Assembly (NCBI GenBank): GCA_002699145.1
Contig: PABK01000008.1
Coordinates: 93,465 to 157,464 of the forward strand
Direction: 5' to 3'
Length of the DNA: 64,000 nucleotides
Source of the DNA: Halioglobus sp.
GTDB lineage: Bacteria > Pseudomonadota > Gammaproteobacteria > Pseudomonadales > Halieaceae
A program made the position numbers and the translations under genes. This document shows positions 36,027-45,804 of the stretch, piece by piece. Within the stretch, counting starts at the first letter, position 1, and every line of letters begins with the position of its first letter. The notes beneath the pieces were generated by a model, which was not told the DNA's origin, made no database searches, and was given only the letters and a program-made list of their open reading frames with translations.

Positions 36027-38441
36027 ATGACGTCCACCTGCACCGCCCCCCTGCGACTGCTCGTCCTGCTCCTGTCCCTGGCCCTGCTGTGGAGCTGCTC
36101 GGACAGCAATGACCGGCCCGCGGTGGAGACCCCTGAACCGCCGGTGGACGCGCAGTTTCCCGACTACACCGTCGTCTCACTGGCGCCGGGTGAGGACCTG
36201 CCGCAACGCGCCCTGGAAGCGCTGATCACCGCGCAACCCCGGACCATCATCGAATTCCCCGCGGGCGTCTACGCGTTCGACGGCGAGCTGAGCGTCAGCG
36301 TGGACAATATCGTACTGCGTGGCCAGGGCATGGACGCCGACGGCGGCACGGTGCTGAACTTCGCCGGACAGACCAGCGGCGGCCAGGGAATCCTGGCCAC
36401 GGGCAACAACTTCGTCATCGAGGACATGGCCATCGAGGATGCCCCCGGTGACGCCATAAAAATGGTCGGTTCCAACGGCGTCACCGTGCGCCGCGTGCGC
36501 GTGGAGTGGACCAACGGACCGGACGAAAACAACGGCGCCTACGGTATCTACCCCGTGCAGACACGCAACGTGCTGATCGAGGACAGCCGCGTACGCGGCG
36601 CCTCCGACGCAGGCGTCTACGTCGGCCAGTCGGAAGTGATCATCGTGCGGCGCAACTTCGTCTGGGAGAACGTTGCGGGGATAGAGATCGAGAATTCCAA
36701 GTACGCCGACGTCTATGACAACGAAACCACCGCCAACACCGGCGGCATCCTGGTCTTCGACCTGCCGGGGCCGCCGATACAGGGTGGTCGCGCCACTCGC
36801 GTATTCGACAACCGCGTGTACGACAACAACACGCCCAACTTCGCTCCCGAGGGCAACATCGTCGGCCTGGTCCCCACCGGTACGGGCCTGATGATCCTGG
36901 CCAACGACGATATCGAGGTGTTCGGCAACAGCATCACCGGCAACCAGTCCGCCGGCGTGGTCATCGTCAGCTATTACTTCACCGAGCCCTACATCGACAA
37001 GCCGAGCTACGACCCGGTGCCGGAGAAGATCTACATTCACGACAACGAGATCGTGAATAACGGTTACGACGCCCAGGATCTCGCCGAGGGCATCAAGCTG
37101 ATCGTCTTCCCGGGCGAGGAACAGACCGTGGACCTGTTCTATGACAGTTCCGGCGTGAACACCGACGCCGGGCTGCTGCTGGAGTTTCCCGACGGCCTGG
37201 CCGAAAGCCAGGCCATCTGTGTGCGCGACAACACGCCGGGGATCGACATGGGCCGGGCCAACGCCTCGGTGCTGCTGTTCGGCATTCCCATCGACGTGCC
37301 CCACCTGAGCAACGACCCGGCGTTCTTCGACTGCACCCACCCCTCCCTGCCGCCGGTGGCGCTGGAGCCGCCGGTGGACCCGGACAACCCGGGCAGCGCA
37401 CCCAACCCGCTGGAGTTGTGCAACGCGCAGGGCGAGGGTATCAATGCCGCAGCCTACGAGGCGGACTGCCCCAGGCTGTCCGACTACCGCCTGTTCGGCG
37501 ATAGCGCAAACCCGCTGGCCGATGCCAACGGCGGCATTCCCTACGACCTGAACACCCCGCTGTTCACCGACTACGCCAACAAGTACCGCTTCGTGTTCGT
37601 GCCCGAGGGCACCCGCGCCGCGTACCGCGACGTGGCCGCATTCGACTTTCCCGTGGGCACGATCATCGCCAAGACATTCACCGTCCAGGCGGACCTGCGC
37701 GACGCCGGCAGCGCCCAGGACATTATCGAGACACGGCTGCTGATGCGCCGCGCCGACGGCTGGGTTGCCCTGCCCTACATCTGGAACGAAGACGGCAGCG
37801 ATGCGCTGCTGATCCGCACCGGTGGCACACAAACAGTGAACTGGATCGATGCCCAGGGCCAGGCGCGCAGCACCGACTACGTCATACCCAATACCAACAA
37901 TTGCGCCAACTGCCACGGCGAGGAGGTCCTGTTGCCGATCGGCCCGACGGCGCGCTCACTGAACCGCGACTACGCCTACGACGACATGCAGCAGAACCAG
38001 ATCCGGCACTGGAGCGCCGCGGGCATCCTCGACGGCGCACCCCAGGACACCGCTACGATCGATACCATCCCCGACTGGCTGGACCCGGCGGAGGAGCTGG
38101 CCGGGCGCGCGCGCGGTTACCTCGACGTCAACTGCGCGCACTGCCACACCCCAAGCGGCGCCGGCAGCACCTCCGGGCTGTACCTGGAGTACTTTCGACC
38201 CTTCGGCTTCGACACCGGCGCGTGCAAGCCACCGGTCGCCGCCGGCGGCGGCTCGGGCGGCCTGGACTATGTCATCGTGCCCGGCGACGCTGACGCCTCC
38301 ATCCTCAGCTTCCGCATGGCCTCCAATGAGACCGCGGTGCGCATGCCCGAGATCGGCCGCAGCATCGTGCACAACGAGGGTGTGGCGCTGATCGAGCAGT
38401 GGATAGACAGCATGGCGGCGCTCGACTGCGCGGCCCCATAG
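36027..38441 (+). CDS. Lipoprotein fusion: parallel beta-helix plus SO2930-type diheme cytochrome
   Basis: An 804-residue envelope lipoprotein with lipidated Cys at residue 24 (LLWSC). Residues about 50-430 are a right-handed parallel beta-helix (repeats such as NNFVIEDMAIEDAPGDAIKM, RNVLIEDSRVRGASDAGVYV). After a Pro-rich linker, residues about 455-800 match the SO2930/HNE_0200-type diheme family, with CANCH at 626 and CAHCH near 702 and the flanking GYLDVNCAHCHTPSG. These two families are normally separate neighbouring genes; here they form one polypeptide. The beta-helix may bind a polymer and the hemes may shuttle electrons, but the function is not established. Confidence 0.85.
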   Translation: MTSTCTAPLRLLVLLLSLALLWSCSDSNDRPAVETPEPPVDAQFPDYTVVSLAPGEDLPQRALEALITAQPRTIIEFPAGVYAFDGELSVSVDNIVLRGQGMDADGGTVLNFAGQTSGGQGILATGNNFVIEDMAIEDAPGDAIKMVGSNGVTVRRVRVEWTNGPDENNGAYGIYPVQTRNVLIEDSRVRGASDAGVYVGQSEVIIVRRNFVWENVAGIEIENSKYADVYDNETTANTGGILVFDLPGPPIQGGRATRVFDNRVYDNNTPNFAPEGNIVGLVPTGTGLMILANDDIEVFGNSITGNQSAGVVIVSYYFTEPYIDKPSYDPVPEKIYIHDNEIVNNGYDAQDLAEGIKLIVFPGEEQTVDLFYDSSGVNTDAGLLLEFPDGLAESQAICVRDNTPGIDMGRANASVLLFGIPIDVPHLSNDPAFFDCTHPSLPPVALEPPVDPDNPGSAPNPLELCNAQGEGINAAAYEADCPRLSDYRLFGDSANPLADANGGIPYDLNTPLFTDYANKYRFVFVPEGTRAAYRDVAAFDFPVGTIIAKTFTVQADLRDAGSAQDIIETRLLMRRADGWVALPYIWNEDGSDALLIRTGGTQTVNWIDAQGQARSTDYVIPNTNNCANCHGEEVLLPIGPTARSLNRDYAYDDMQQNQIRHWSAAGILDGAPQDTATIDTIPDWLDPAEELAGRARGYLDVNCAHCHTPSGAGSTSGLYLEYFRPFGFDTGACKPPVAAGGGSGGLDYVIVPGDADASILSFRMASNETAVRMPEIGRSIVHNEGVALIEQWIDSMAALDCAAP

Positions 38442-38726
38442 GAACATCACCCGGGCGGCGCGTTGCGTGATGGCAAACCTTATTTTGCGAATATGCGAAG
38501 CGCGCCACACAGCCGCGAGATTAGGGTGTGCATTCTAATTATCCCTGTCTTAATAAACTTATGCCTATGGCGGTTTGCGGATACCCGCAGCGCTCTGGCA
38601 GTGACTGTCCAGGGCTGGCGCAGGTGATTTTGTATCCGCCCCGGCGCCGCAACCGTCGCAGGCGCAGGACCGACCAGAGCGGGCGATGACCCGTACAGAG
38701 GCTGACGTGGCTAAAGCAGGCAGGGA

Positions 38727-40988
38727 ATGACAGTGACCGATATGGCGATTCCGCGACAGTTGCGGGCGCGACTACGCAAGACCCGGCGCAGGCTGGGGTT
38801 CAACCGCCGCTCGCGCCGCTCGGTGCGTATCGAGGAAGCCTCCGGGGTGCGCGTCAGCATTTCCTCGGACCTGCCCCATGCCGCAGACCACGCCACCAGC
38901 GTGTTCGAAAAGCGCTACCTCTACTGGCGTGACACCGGACGTTTCACCGACTGGGGGCAGTACAAGCGCCGTCACTTCACCGTCGCCGTGGGCGGCGGCA
39001 ACACCATCAAGGCGCAGTACCAGGCCATGGTCGATCGTCTGTACGACCGCGTCGACTGGATGGCGCACGTGCGCTTTTTCTTTCTCGAGGACTCCACCGG
39101 CGAGGGCAAGTGGGAGAGCCCTGAGCACTCCCTGGTCATGTATTTCATCACGCCGCTGGCGCGCAAGCTGGTGGTCGCCCACGGCCTGCGCAACCTGGCG
39201 CGCGACATGGGACTGGAAAACGGCGCTGACGAGCACGCGGTGATCGACGCCCTGGTGGAGGCCATGGTGAATCCGATCAATATGGCCGAGGCAAAACAGG
39301 CCCTGGCGGCAGGCAAAAAGGCCCGGGGCACGCGCCTGGCGCGCGCGGAGGCGGCGCGCTACGAGCAGTTGCTGCGCCACCGGCTGGGCGAGAACCTGGC
39401 CTTCCACTACCTGATAAGCGGTATCGGCAAGACCGGCGCACTGGGCGCGCTGACGCCCTACCTTCCCGAGTTGCGACAAACGGAACCCGCTGTCATCGCC
39501 ATCCGGCGCAAACGCGGCGCCCTGCGCGTGGCGCTCAATCGCGGTGTACTGGTGCAGGCGCAGAGAATTTCCCTGATCGTATCGGGAAATCTCAAGCTGC
39601 GCGCCCTGGGTCGCCTGGAAATGGAAGAGAGCAAGAATTTCGAGGAGACGGTGCTGGAGACCCCGTTGCGCATGCTGCGCGCCTCCCCGGAAGTGGCGCG
39701 AAGGGTCACCCTGTTCGCCGACGAACAGTCCCTGCACTTCGACGAGACGCTGTTCCAGTACCGGGAAAACGGCAAGGTCCTGCAGAACAAGGCGGAGACC
39801 CGCGAGGGCGAGGACGAGCGCGGGCCGCATATCCTGCTGCTGCACGGATTTATGGGCCTGTTCAGTTTCGCCAGTTTCCTTATCCGGCTGCCCAGCGCGT
39901 GGACCGTCTCCGCCCTGCACCGCGGCAGCCACGCCAAGACGCTGCCCGAAACGGCAATTTTTCCGCACTACGCCCGCGTATTGCGCAAGGCCATGCTGAA
40001 AATCTGGAAACAGGGCAGGCCCGTGCCCATCGCGGGCCATTCCATCGCGGGCATTATCATGGATCACCTGCTGCTGTCCCTGCTGGACAATGAGGATGCG
40101 CCGATCCGCCCCTATGACCAGTTGCGCAGCGACGACCGCAAACTGGTCGATGCGCTGCGCGCCAGCGGAGTGATCAGCCTGGCGACCTGGGCGCCCTCGG
40201 ACGCTCCCCATACCGGCAGCAATGTTCGCAACGTGCTGGCGTACTACCGCGACAAGGCGGAACTCGACTACTCCGGCTTCGAACGCATTTATCGCCAGGG
40301 CAGCGAGCAATTGACGCTGCAGGAGGAAACCGCGGTCAGCGAGGAAGACCGGCTGGCCAGCCTGGGCCGGTTCCTGGACTCACCCCTGGCCGAACCCGTG
40401 GTGAACAGTTTCAACAAGCTGATGCGCCAGCTCATGAGCAACAAGACCGTGCAACAGCGCATGCTCAATGTGAACAGCCCCTACGTGCTGCGCCTGGTGG
40501 GCAGCCGTCTGCTCAAGACCGCTTCCTTCTACGGCCTGTTCAAGGAGGTCAACGCCGCGCTGCACGATCCGGCGGAATACCAGCGCCGTCACCTCAAGGC
40601 CCTGGACATCTTGCTGGCCTACGACATTCCCACCCTGAGCATCGTGCACCAGGACGACTTCCTGGTCTCCGCCCGGCGCCACCGGGAAGAACATCGCTAT
40701 TTGGTGAACGCTCGCAAGGAGAAGGAAAAGGTCAGCCGTGAGCAGGACCTGCAGGTCACCACGCGACTGCTGGTGCTGAAACGCGCGAGCCAGGAGTTGC
40801 CCGTCGATCCGCTCAACCCGCACCTGATGATCATGGCGACCAACAACGAGGGCAACGTCATGGCCCGGGAGGTCACCGCGGCTATCACCCGTTTCGTCAA
40901 CGAAAACCTGGAGGTGGCCATCCGCAAGCGGCGGCTGAAGTCGATTCCCAGCGTGCGCCAGTGGCGCGCCAAGCATCCCCTGCCCTGA
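38727..40988 (+). CDS. Alpha/beta-hydrolase with N-terminal sugar-isomerase-like module
   Basis: A 753-residue cytosolic protein. Residues about 70-190 contain HFTVAVGGGNTIKAQYQ and VDWMAHVRFFFLEDS, a pattern like the 6-phosphogluconolactonase/glucosamine-6-P isomerase fold (normally GGSTP and DER), with key residues altered. Residues about 365-690 form an alpha/beta hydrolase: oxyanion-hole HGFMG in ILLLHGFMGLF and a nucleophile elbow AGHSIAG, where the usual GxSxG reads GHSIA. A possible catalytic His/Asp pair is in SIVHQDDFLV. An AGGCAGGG site precedes the ATG. It might be a lipase, esterase or acyltransferase; the substrate is unknown. Confidence 0.65.
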   Translation: MTVTDMAIPRQLRARLRKTRRRLGFNRRSRRSVRIEEASGVRVSISSDLPHAADHATSVFEKRYLYWRDTGRFTDWGQYKRRHFTVAVGGGNTIKAQYQAMVDRLYDRVDWMAHVRFFFLEDSTGEGKWESPEHSLVMYFITPLARKLVVAHGLRNLARDMGLENGADEHAVIDALVEAMVNPINMAEAKQALAAGKKARGTRLARAEAARYEQLLRHRLGENLAFHYLISGIGKTGALGALTPYLPELRQTEPAVIAIRRKRGALRVALNRGVLVQAQRISLIVSGNLKLRALGRLEMEESKNFEETVLETPLRMLRASPEVARRVTLFADEQSLHFDETLFQYRENGKVLQNKAETREGEDERGPHILLLHGFMGLFSFASFLIRLPSAWTVSALHRGSHAKTLPETAIFPHYARVLRKAMLKIWKQGRPVPIAGHSIAGIIMDHLLLSLLDNEDAPIRPYDQLRSDDRKLVDALRASGVISLATWAPSDAPHTGSNVRNVLAYYRDKAELDYSGFERIYRQGSEQLTLQEETAVSEEDRLASLGRFLDSPLAEPVVNSFNKLMRQLMSNKTVQQRMLNVNSPYVLRLVGSRLLKTASFYGLFKEVNAALHDPAEYQRRHLKALDILLAYDIPTLSIVHQDDFLVSARRHREEHRYLVNARKEKEKVSREQDLQVTTRLLVLKRASQELPVDPLNPHLMIMATNNEGNVMAREVTAAITRFVNENLEVAIRKRRLKSIPSVRQWRAKHPLP

Positions 40989-41057
40989 GCCGCACGCTAG
41001 CCCGGTCGGGCTACAGCGCGTATCATAGGCGCCACTCCCCGACGAGGGCGCCACCAC

Positions 41058-42296
41058 TTGATAACACTCTATTACAAGCTGCGGGCGAAGCTGATTCCGC
41101 GACTACTACGCGGCATGACCCGACGCCAGCCCATGGTCAACCGCGGGCCGGGTGCGGGGCCGCAACTGTGTGCGCAACTGCCGCTGCTGGGATTCAAACG
41201 CGTACTGCTGGTCACTGACCGTGTGCTGCTGGAGATCGGCGCGCTGGACGCGATCAAGCAGGCCCTGGACGACGCCGACGTCGACTTCGACATCTACGAC
41301 GGTGTGCAGCCGGACCCCTCTTTCGAACAGGTCCAGGCGGGCGAGGCCAGCCTGCGCACCTGCGCCGGCGAGGCGGTGCTCGCCGTCGGCGGGGGCTCGG
41401 TGCTGGATACGGCGAAGATGATCAGCCTGCTGCACAGCAACGGCGGCAGCCTCGCCGACTTCGCCAAACCGAAGCTGAATCGCAGGCCCGGCCTGCCCCT
41501 GTTCGCGATTCCCACCACCGCCGGCACGGGCTCGGAAGTCACCCCGGTGGCGGTGATTACCAACCAGCAGACGCACGAGAAGACAGCGGTGGCTGACGCG
41601 GGCATGATGCCCGCCTACGTCGCGCTGGACCCACTGATCATGCGCGGCATGCCCAAGGGCATCACCGCCGCCACCGGTATGGACGCCCTCACCCACGCGG
41701 TGGAATCCTTTCTCAGCCGCGGCTCGGACGAGGAGACAGAGCGCCAGGCGAGCGCCGCGGTGCGCCTGATCTTTCGCTACCTGCCCGTGGCCTGGGCCGA
41801 CGGCGACGACCTGGAGGCACGCGACGCCATGGCGCTGGCTGCGTACTACGCCGGCGCCGCCTTCAGCCGCACCTCGGTGGGCTACGCCCACGCCATCGCG
41901 CACCAGCTCGGGCGCGTCTGCGGAACACCGCACGGCAACGCCAACGCCATGGTGCTGCCCGAGGTGCTGTTGGCCTACGGCGAGTGCACACACGAGCGCC
42001 TGGCGGAACTGGCCCGGCGCGCAGGCCTGGGACAGGACGGGGACCCGCCACAGGCGCTGGCGCGAACACTGATCGACGCCATCGTCGACCTGCGCCGGCA
42101 GATGGACATGCCGCTGCTGCCGCGCGGGCTGAAACACGAGGACCTGCCGGGTATCGTGGAGGAAGCGCTGTCCGAAGCGGGCAAGCTGTACCCGGTACCA
42201 CGCTATCTCTCGGCGGCGGAAGTCGGCGCCCTGGTGCGCGACCTGCTGCCCGCGTCACAACCACAAGAACTGGAGTTGAGCCCCCATGGCAACTGA
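41058..42296 (+). CDS. Iron-containing alcohol dehydrogenase
   Basis: A 412-residue group III (iron-dependent) alcohol dehydrogenase. The NAD-binding GGGSVLDTAK and the family signature TTAGTGSEVTPVAVI are intact. Metal ligands are visible in ALDPLI, GMDALTHAVE, HAIAHQLG and PHGNANA. The start is TTG at 41058, giving a basic N-terminus (LRAKLIPRLLRG) with GAGGG upstream; an ATG at 41115 is an alternative. The gene overlaps the next one by 11 bases. It reduces aldehydes or oxidises alcohols; the chain length is not predictable. Confidence 0.9.
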   Translation: MITLYYKLRAKLIPRLLRGMTRRQPMVNRGPGAGPQLCAQLPLLGFKRVLLVTDRVLLEIGALDAIKQALDDADVDFDIYDGVQPDPSFEQVQAGEASLRTCAGEAVLAVGGGSVLDTAKMISLLHSNGGSLADFAKPKLNRRPGLPLFAIPTTAGTGSEVTPVAVITNQQTHEKTAVADAGMMPAYVALDPLIMRGMPKGITAATGMDALTHAVESFLSRGSDEETERQASAAVRLIFRYLPVAWADGDDLEARDAMALAAYYAGAAFSRTSVGYAHAIAHQLGRVCGTPHGNANAMVLPEVLLAYGECTHERLAELARRAGLGQDGDPPQALARTLIDAIVDLRRQMDMPLLPRGLKHEDLPGIVEEALSEAGKLYPVPRYLSAAEVGALVRDLLPASQPQELELSPHGN

Positions 42297-42699
42297 ATTT
42301 ACTGTCCTGAGCTTCCTTGGCCGCCTGTTGTTCGCCATCGTCCTGGTCTTCTGCACCTACAACCCGACCGAGTACTCGTTCGTCGGCTGGGCCTTCGCCG
42401 AGGGCACGGAGTTCGGGCCCGTGGTGGCCATCGCCGGCGTCGCCCTGCTGATCGGCTGGGTGATTTTCCTCAGCGCCACCTTCCAGTCCCTGGGCTGGGT
42501 GGGCATCGCACTGGGCGCGGCCCTGTTCGCCGCGATTATCTGGCTGCTGGTGGACATCGGCTGGCTCAGCCTGGAATCCCCCGGCGCGTTCACCTGGGTG
42601 GCACTGCTGTTGATCGCGTTGATCCTGGGCGCGGGCATGTCCTGGTCGCACATCTGGCGACGCCTGACCGGCCAGTTCGACGTGGACGAGGTGGACTAG
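42286..42699 (+). CDS. Small four-helix membrane protein (DUF6524-like)
   Basis: A 137-residue inner-membrane protein with four hydrophobic helices (RLLFAIVLVFCTY; VVAIAGVALLIGWVIFLSA; GIALGAALFAAIIWLLVDIGW; WVALLLIALILGAGMSW) and a short acidic tail. It overlaps the alcohol dehydrogenase gene by 11 bases, so translation is coupled. It is probably a DUF6524-family member from overall pattern. Function unknown. Confidence 0.75.
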   Translation: MATEFTVLSFLGRLLFAIVLVFCTYNPTEYSFVGWAFAEGTEFGPVVAIAGVALLIGWVIFLSATFQSLGWVGIALGAALFAAIIWLLVDIGWLSLESPGAFTWVALLLIALILGAGMSWSHIWRRLTGQFDVDEVD

Positions 42700-42734
42700 G
42701 CGCAGGCGGTTGCCGCGTTCACCGCAGCGGCTGT

Positions 42735-44747
42735 TCAGGAGTTGTCGGGAAACAGGTTCTTGACGTTGGAGACCTGCCTGGCCTCCTGCCTGGCGAGTTT
42801 GCCCTGCTTGCGCCACAGGTGGTCGTAGCGCACCTGGTGGTCGCCGAAGCCGCTCACCGCTGAACTGAGCACCGCGCTGATGCCGTCGCAGTCCAGGGCG
42901 TCGCAGTAGCGCACTAGGTCGTCCAGCTTGCGCTGCAGTTGCGCGTAGGGCAGGGACTCCTCCTCGGCGCGCATGATCATCGGGTGGCCGGTGCCGGTGA
43001 CATTGCTGCCCAGCAGCAGCTCCTCGTGCAGTTTTTCCCCCGGTCGCAAGCCGATGAACTCGATATCGATGTGGTTTTCGCCGCTTGCCTCCGGCTCCAT
43101 GTCATAGCCGGACAAGCGTATCAGGCGCCGCGCCAGGTCTACGATGCGCACCGGCTCGCCCATGTCCAGTACGAACACGTCACCGCCGGTGCCCATGGCA
43201 CCGGCCTGCAGGACCAGCTGCGCCGCCTCGGGAATGCTCATGAAGTAACGTGAGACTTCCGGGTGGGTCACGGTGACCGGCCCGCCGTCCTGGATCTGCT
43301 GGCGGAACAGGGGCACGACCGAACCCGAGGAGCCCAGCACGTTGCCGAAACGCACCATGCAGAAGCGAGTGCCGGACGGCTCCGCGGCCAGACCCTGCAA
43401 TATCATTTCGGCGAAGCGCTTGGACGCGCCCATGATATTGGTCGGCCGCACCGCCTTGTCAGTGGAGACCAGGACAAAGGTTTCCACGCCGGCGCTGCGC
43501 GCCGCCTCCGCCGCGTACCAGGTGCCGAACACGTTGTTGGCCACGCCCTCGGCGATGTTGTACTCCACCAGCGGCACGTGTTTGTAGGCCGCCGCGTGGT
43601 ACACCGTGGCGACTTCGAAGCTGCGGTAGATGCTCTCCAGCCGTTTCTGGTCCTGCACCGAACCGAGCAGCGCCACCAGTTCGAGGGTGAGGCCGTGCCC
43701 CTGGATGATTTCGCGCAGCTCGCGCTCGACGCGGTACAGCGCGTATTCGGAGTTGTCCAGCAGGATGAGCTCGCGCGCCCCGGACTGCACGATCTGGCGG
43801 CACAGCTCGGAGCCGATCGAACCGCCCGCGCCCGTGACCATGACCACCTTGCCGGTGATACAGCGCTCGATCAACTCGGGGTGCGGGGGCACCGGGTCGC
43901 GTCCCAGCAGGTCATCGAGGTCGATATCGCGGATCTGGTTGACGCTGGCCTCGCCGGCGAGCAGCTCGCTGATCGTGGGCACGGTGCGCACATGCACCGG
44001 CAGCCCGACCAGGGAGTCGATAATCTCGCGGCGGCGTTCGGGCGACGCCGAGGGCACGGCGAGCATCACCTGTGTAATATCGTGCGCCTCCACGAGTTGC
44101 GGCAGGTCCTCGGGGCGCGCCACCTGCAGCCCGTTGATGACCGAGCGCTGCAGCATGGGATTGTCGTCGACGAAAACCACCGGGTGGTACTCGTCACCGT
44201 GCTGCAGTGCCTGCAACAGTTGGCGACCGGACAGTCCGGCGCCATAGATAATGATATTCTCCGATGCCGAGCGCAGCCTGGCCTGGTAGTAGGCGCGCAC
44301 GATCAGTCGTGTTCCACCGATGCCCAGCATGAGCAGGCCCCAGTAGATAAAGGGCGTGGAACGCGGTACGCCGGCACGCGTGAAAAAGAAGGTTGCGCCC
44401 AGTACCAGCGCCGAGTAACTGACCGCGGTGAGTATGGCCCAGATGGCCTGCTGGCCCATGAAGCGGATCACCGCTCGGTAGAGGCCCAGGCGCAGGAAGA
44501 TGATGGCGCTGATAAACAGGGTGAACACGCCGCAGGCGTACTCGATGGGACCCAGCTTGAAATTCAGGTGACCGTAGCGCAGCGCCACGGCGCCCCACAT
44601 GGCAGCCGCCACATACACCATGTCCATGGACAGCAGGCAGGCCTGCTTGATATTGCGCGGCAGTTCGACAACCTTCTCCACGAGGTCCCGCAGCACTTCA
44701 GTGGTGGCGCTGAGCGATCGGGACAACCATCGGTCCGGGCGTGTCAA
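42735..44747 (-). CDS. wbpM: Membrane nucleotide-sugar 4,6-dehydratase (WbpM/CapD-like)
   Basis: A 670-residue UDP-N-acetylhexosamine 4,6-dehydratase of the WbpM/PglF/CapD class. Four N-terminal membrane helices are followed by a Rossmann-like domain with YGAGLSGRQLLQAL and then the catalytic SDR domain (VTGAGGSIGSELCRQI, VSTDKAVRPTNIMGASKR). The MxxxK in MGASK replaces the usual YxxxK, as is typical of WbpM. The TTG start at 44747 is chosen for the strong AGGAGGAG upstream; the upstream ATG lacks one. It converts UDP-GlcNAc to the 4-keto-6-deoxy sugar, the first step toward QuiNAc/FucNAc. It is last in the leftward glycan cluster. Confidence 0.88.
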   Translation of the reverse strand: MTRPDRWLSRSLSATTEVLRDLVEKVVELPRNIKQACLLSMDMVYVAAAMWGAVALRYGHLNFKLGPIEYACGVFTLFISAIIFLRLGLYRAVIRFMGQQAIWAILTAVSYSALVLGATFFFTRAGVPRSTPFIYWGLLMLGIGGTRLIVRAYYQARLRSASENIIIYGAGLSGRQLLQALQHGDEYHPVVFVDDNPMLQRSVINGLQVARPEDLPQLVEAHDITQVMLAVPSASPERRREIIDSLVGLPVHVRTVPTISELLAGEASVNQIRDIDLDDLLGRDPVPPHPELIERCITGKVVMVTGAGGSIGSELCRQIVQSGARELILLDNSEYALYRVERELREIIQGHGLTLELVALLGSVQDQKRLESIYRSFEVATVYHAAAYKHVPLVEYNIAEGVANNVFGTWYAAEAARSAGVETFVLVSTDKAVRPTNIMGASKRFAEMILQGLAAEPSGTRFCMVRFGNVLGSSGSVVPLFRQQIQDGGPVTVTHPEVSRYFMSIPEAAQLVLQAGAMGTGGDVFVLDMGEPVRIVDLARRLIRLSGYDMEPEASGENHIDIEFIGLRPGEKLHEELLLGSNVTGTGHPMIMRAEEESLPYAQLQRKLDDLVRYCDALDCDGISAVLSSAVSGFGDHQVRYDHLWRKQGKLARQEARQVSNVKNLFPDNS

Positions 44748-44820
44748 CGGTTCTCCTCCTGAAAGCCGGTTCGGCGCGCTGCACATGAGCGGGCGCCAGG
44801 GCCCTGCAAAGAACCGAATT

Positions 44821-45804
44821 TTACTGTATGCGCCAGGCCATAGCCATGCCAGCGAGCAGGGGCAGGTATGCCAAAATTACCAAAAATACCCCGAACTGGG
44901 GCCAGTTTACGCTCGCCCAGGCCAGCGGGAACAGCCACAGCAGGAAGATGGCGACGAACAACGCATCGACCTTGCCATGCGAGCGCCAGTGCCGGCTGAG
45001 GCGCTGGTAGGCATGCGAGCGGTGCGCCTGGGTAAAGGCCTGTCGTGTCAGCACGCGCCACAGCAGGGTCCAGCTCGCATCGGTAATGAACAGCGCCAGC
45101 AGAATAAGCCAGCACAGGGGGCTGATCTGCCCCTGCACATACCCCAACAGGGCCAGGCCGCCGAGCAGGAAACCGGTGGGCACACTGCCGGCGTCGCCCA
45201 TGAACAGGCGTGCCGGCGGCCGGTTCCAGAACAGGAAGCCCGCGTGGGCTGCCGCCAGCAGCAGGCAGAACAGCATGTAGTGGGAAGCGTCGTCCCCGCC
45301 TCGCGCCAGCAGCGCCGCGGCGGCGCAGGCGAGCATGGCCTGCAGGCCGGCGATGCCGTCGATACCGTCCATGAAGTTGTACAGGTTGAGCAACCACAGC
45401 AGGCCCAGGGTCGCGACGGTCAGCAGCGACCAGGCAAGCAGTGACTGCTCGGCAAGCCGCGGCCACAACAGGTACAGGGCCAGCGCGCAACAGGTCGCCG
45501 CGTACACCGCCAGGCGCAGGCGCACGGACAGGCCGCGCAGGTCATCGATTACACCCACCGCCAGCAACAGCGCCGCGGCGACGGCCAGCAGCCACAGCGC
45601 CGTATCCCAGGCGGTACCGGACAGCGCGCTGAGCGCAAGTGCAGCGAAGAATGCCGCGAGCATTGGCAGGCCGCCGCCGTGCGGCGTCGGCGTCGCGTGG
45701 GAACTGCGCTCATTCGGCGTGGCGACGATATTGCGGCGCCGCGCCAGCGCCAGGTAGACGCCGCAGAACACGGCCGACGCCAGTGCGGTGAGCAGGACGA
45801 TCAC
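44821..45804 (-). CDS. wbpL: Undecaprenyl-phosphate sugar-1-phosphate transferase (WbpL/WecA-like)
   Basis: A 327-residue polytopic membrane enzyme of the MraY/WecA family that links a sugar-1-phosphate to undecaprenyl phosphate to start a glycan repeat. Motifs include PNERSSHATPTPHGGG, the first Asp motif in GVIDDLRGL, NLYNFMDGIDGIAG and the late MGDAGSVPTGF. The GTG start at 45804 overlaps the stop of the upstream epimerase gene by 4 bases; the longer frame upstream is that gene in another frame. In P. aeruginosa WbpL has this role between WbpV and WbpM, which matches the order here. Confidence 0.87.
   Translation of the reverse strand: MIVLLTALASAVFCGVYLALARRRNIVATPNERSSHATPTPHGGGLPMLAAFFAALALSALSGTAWDTALWLLAVAAALLLAVGVIDDLRGLSVRLRLAVYAATCCALALYLLWPRLAEQSLLAWSLLTVATLGLLWLLNLYNFMDGIDGIAGLQAMLACAAAALLARGGDDASHYMLFCLLLAAAHAGFLFWNRPPARLFMGDAGSVPTGFLLGGLALLGYVQGQISPLCWLILLALFITDASWTLLWRVLTRQAFTQAHRSHAYQRLSRHWRSHGKVDALFVAIFLLWLFPLAWASVNWPQFGVFLVILAYLPLLAGMAMAWRIQ

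Noticed and set aside
43263..44762. A 499-codon open frame opposite wbpM
   Set aside because: It is antisense to a confident gene, has no ribosome site and no recognisable family.
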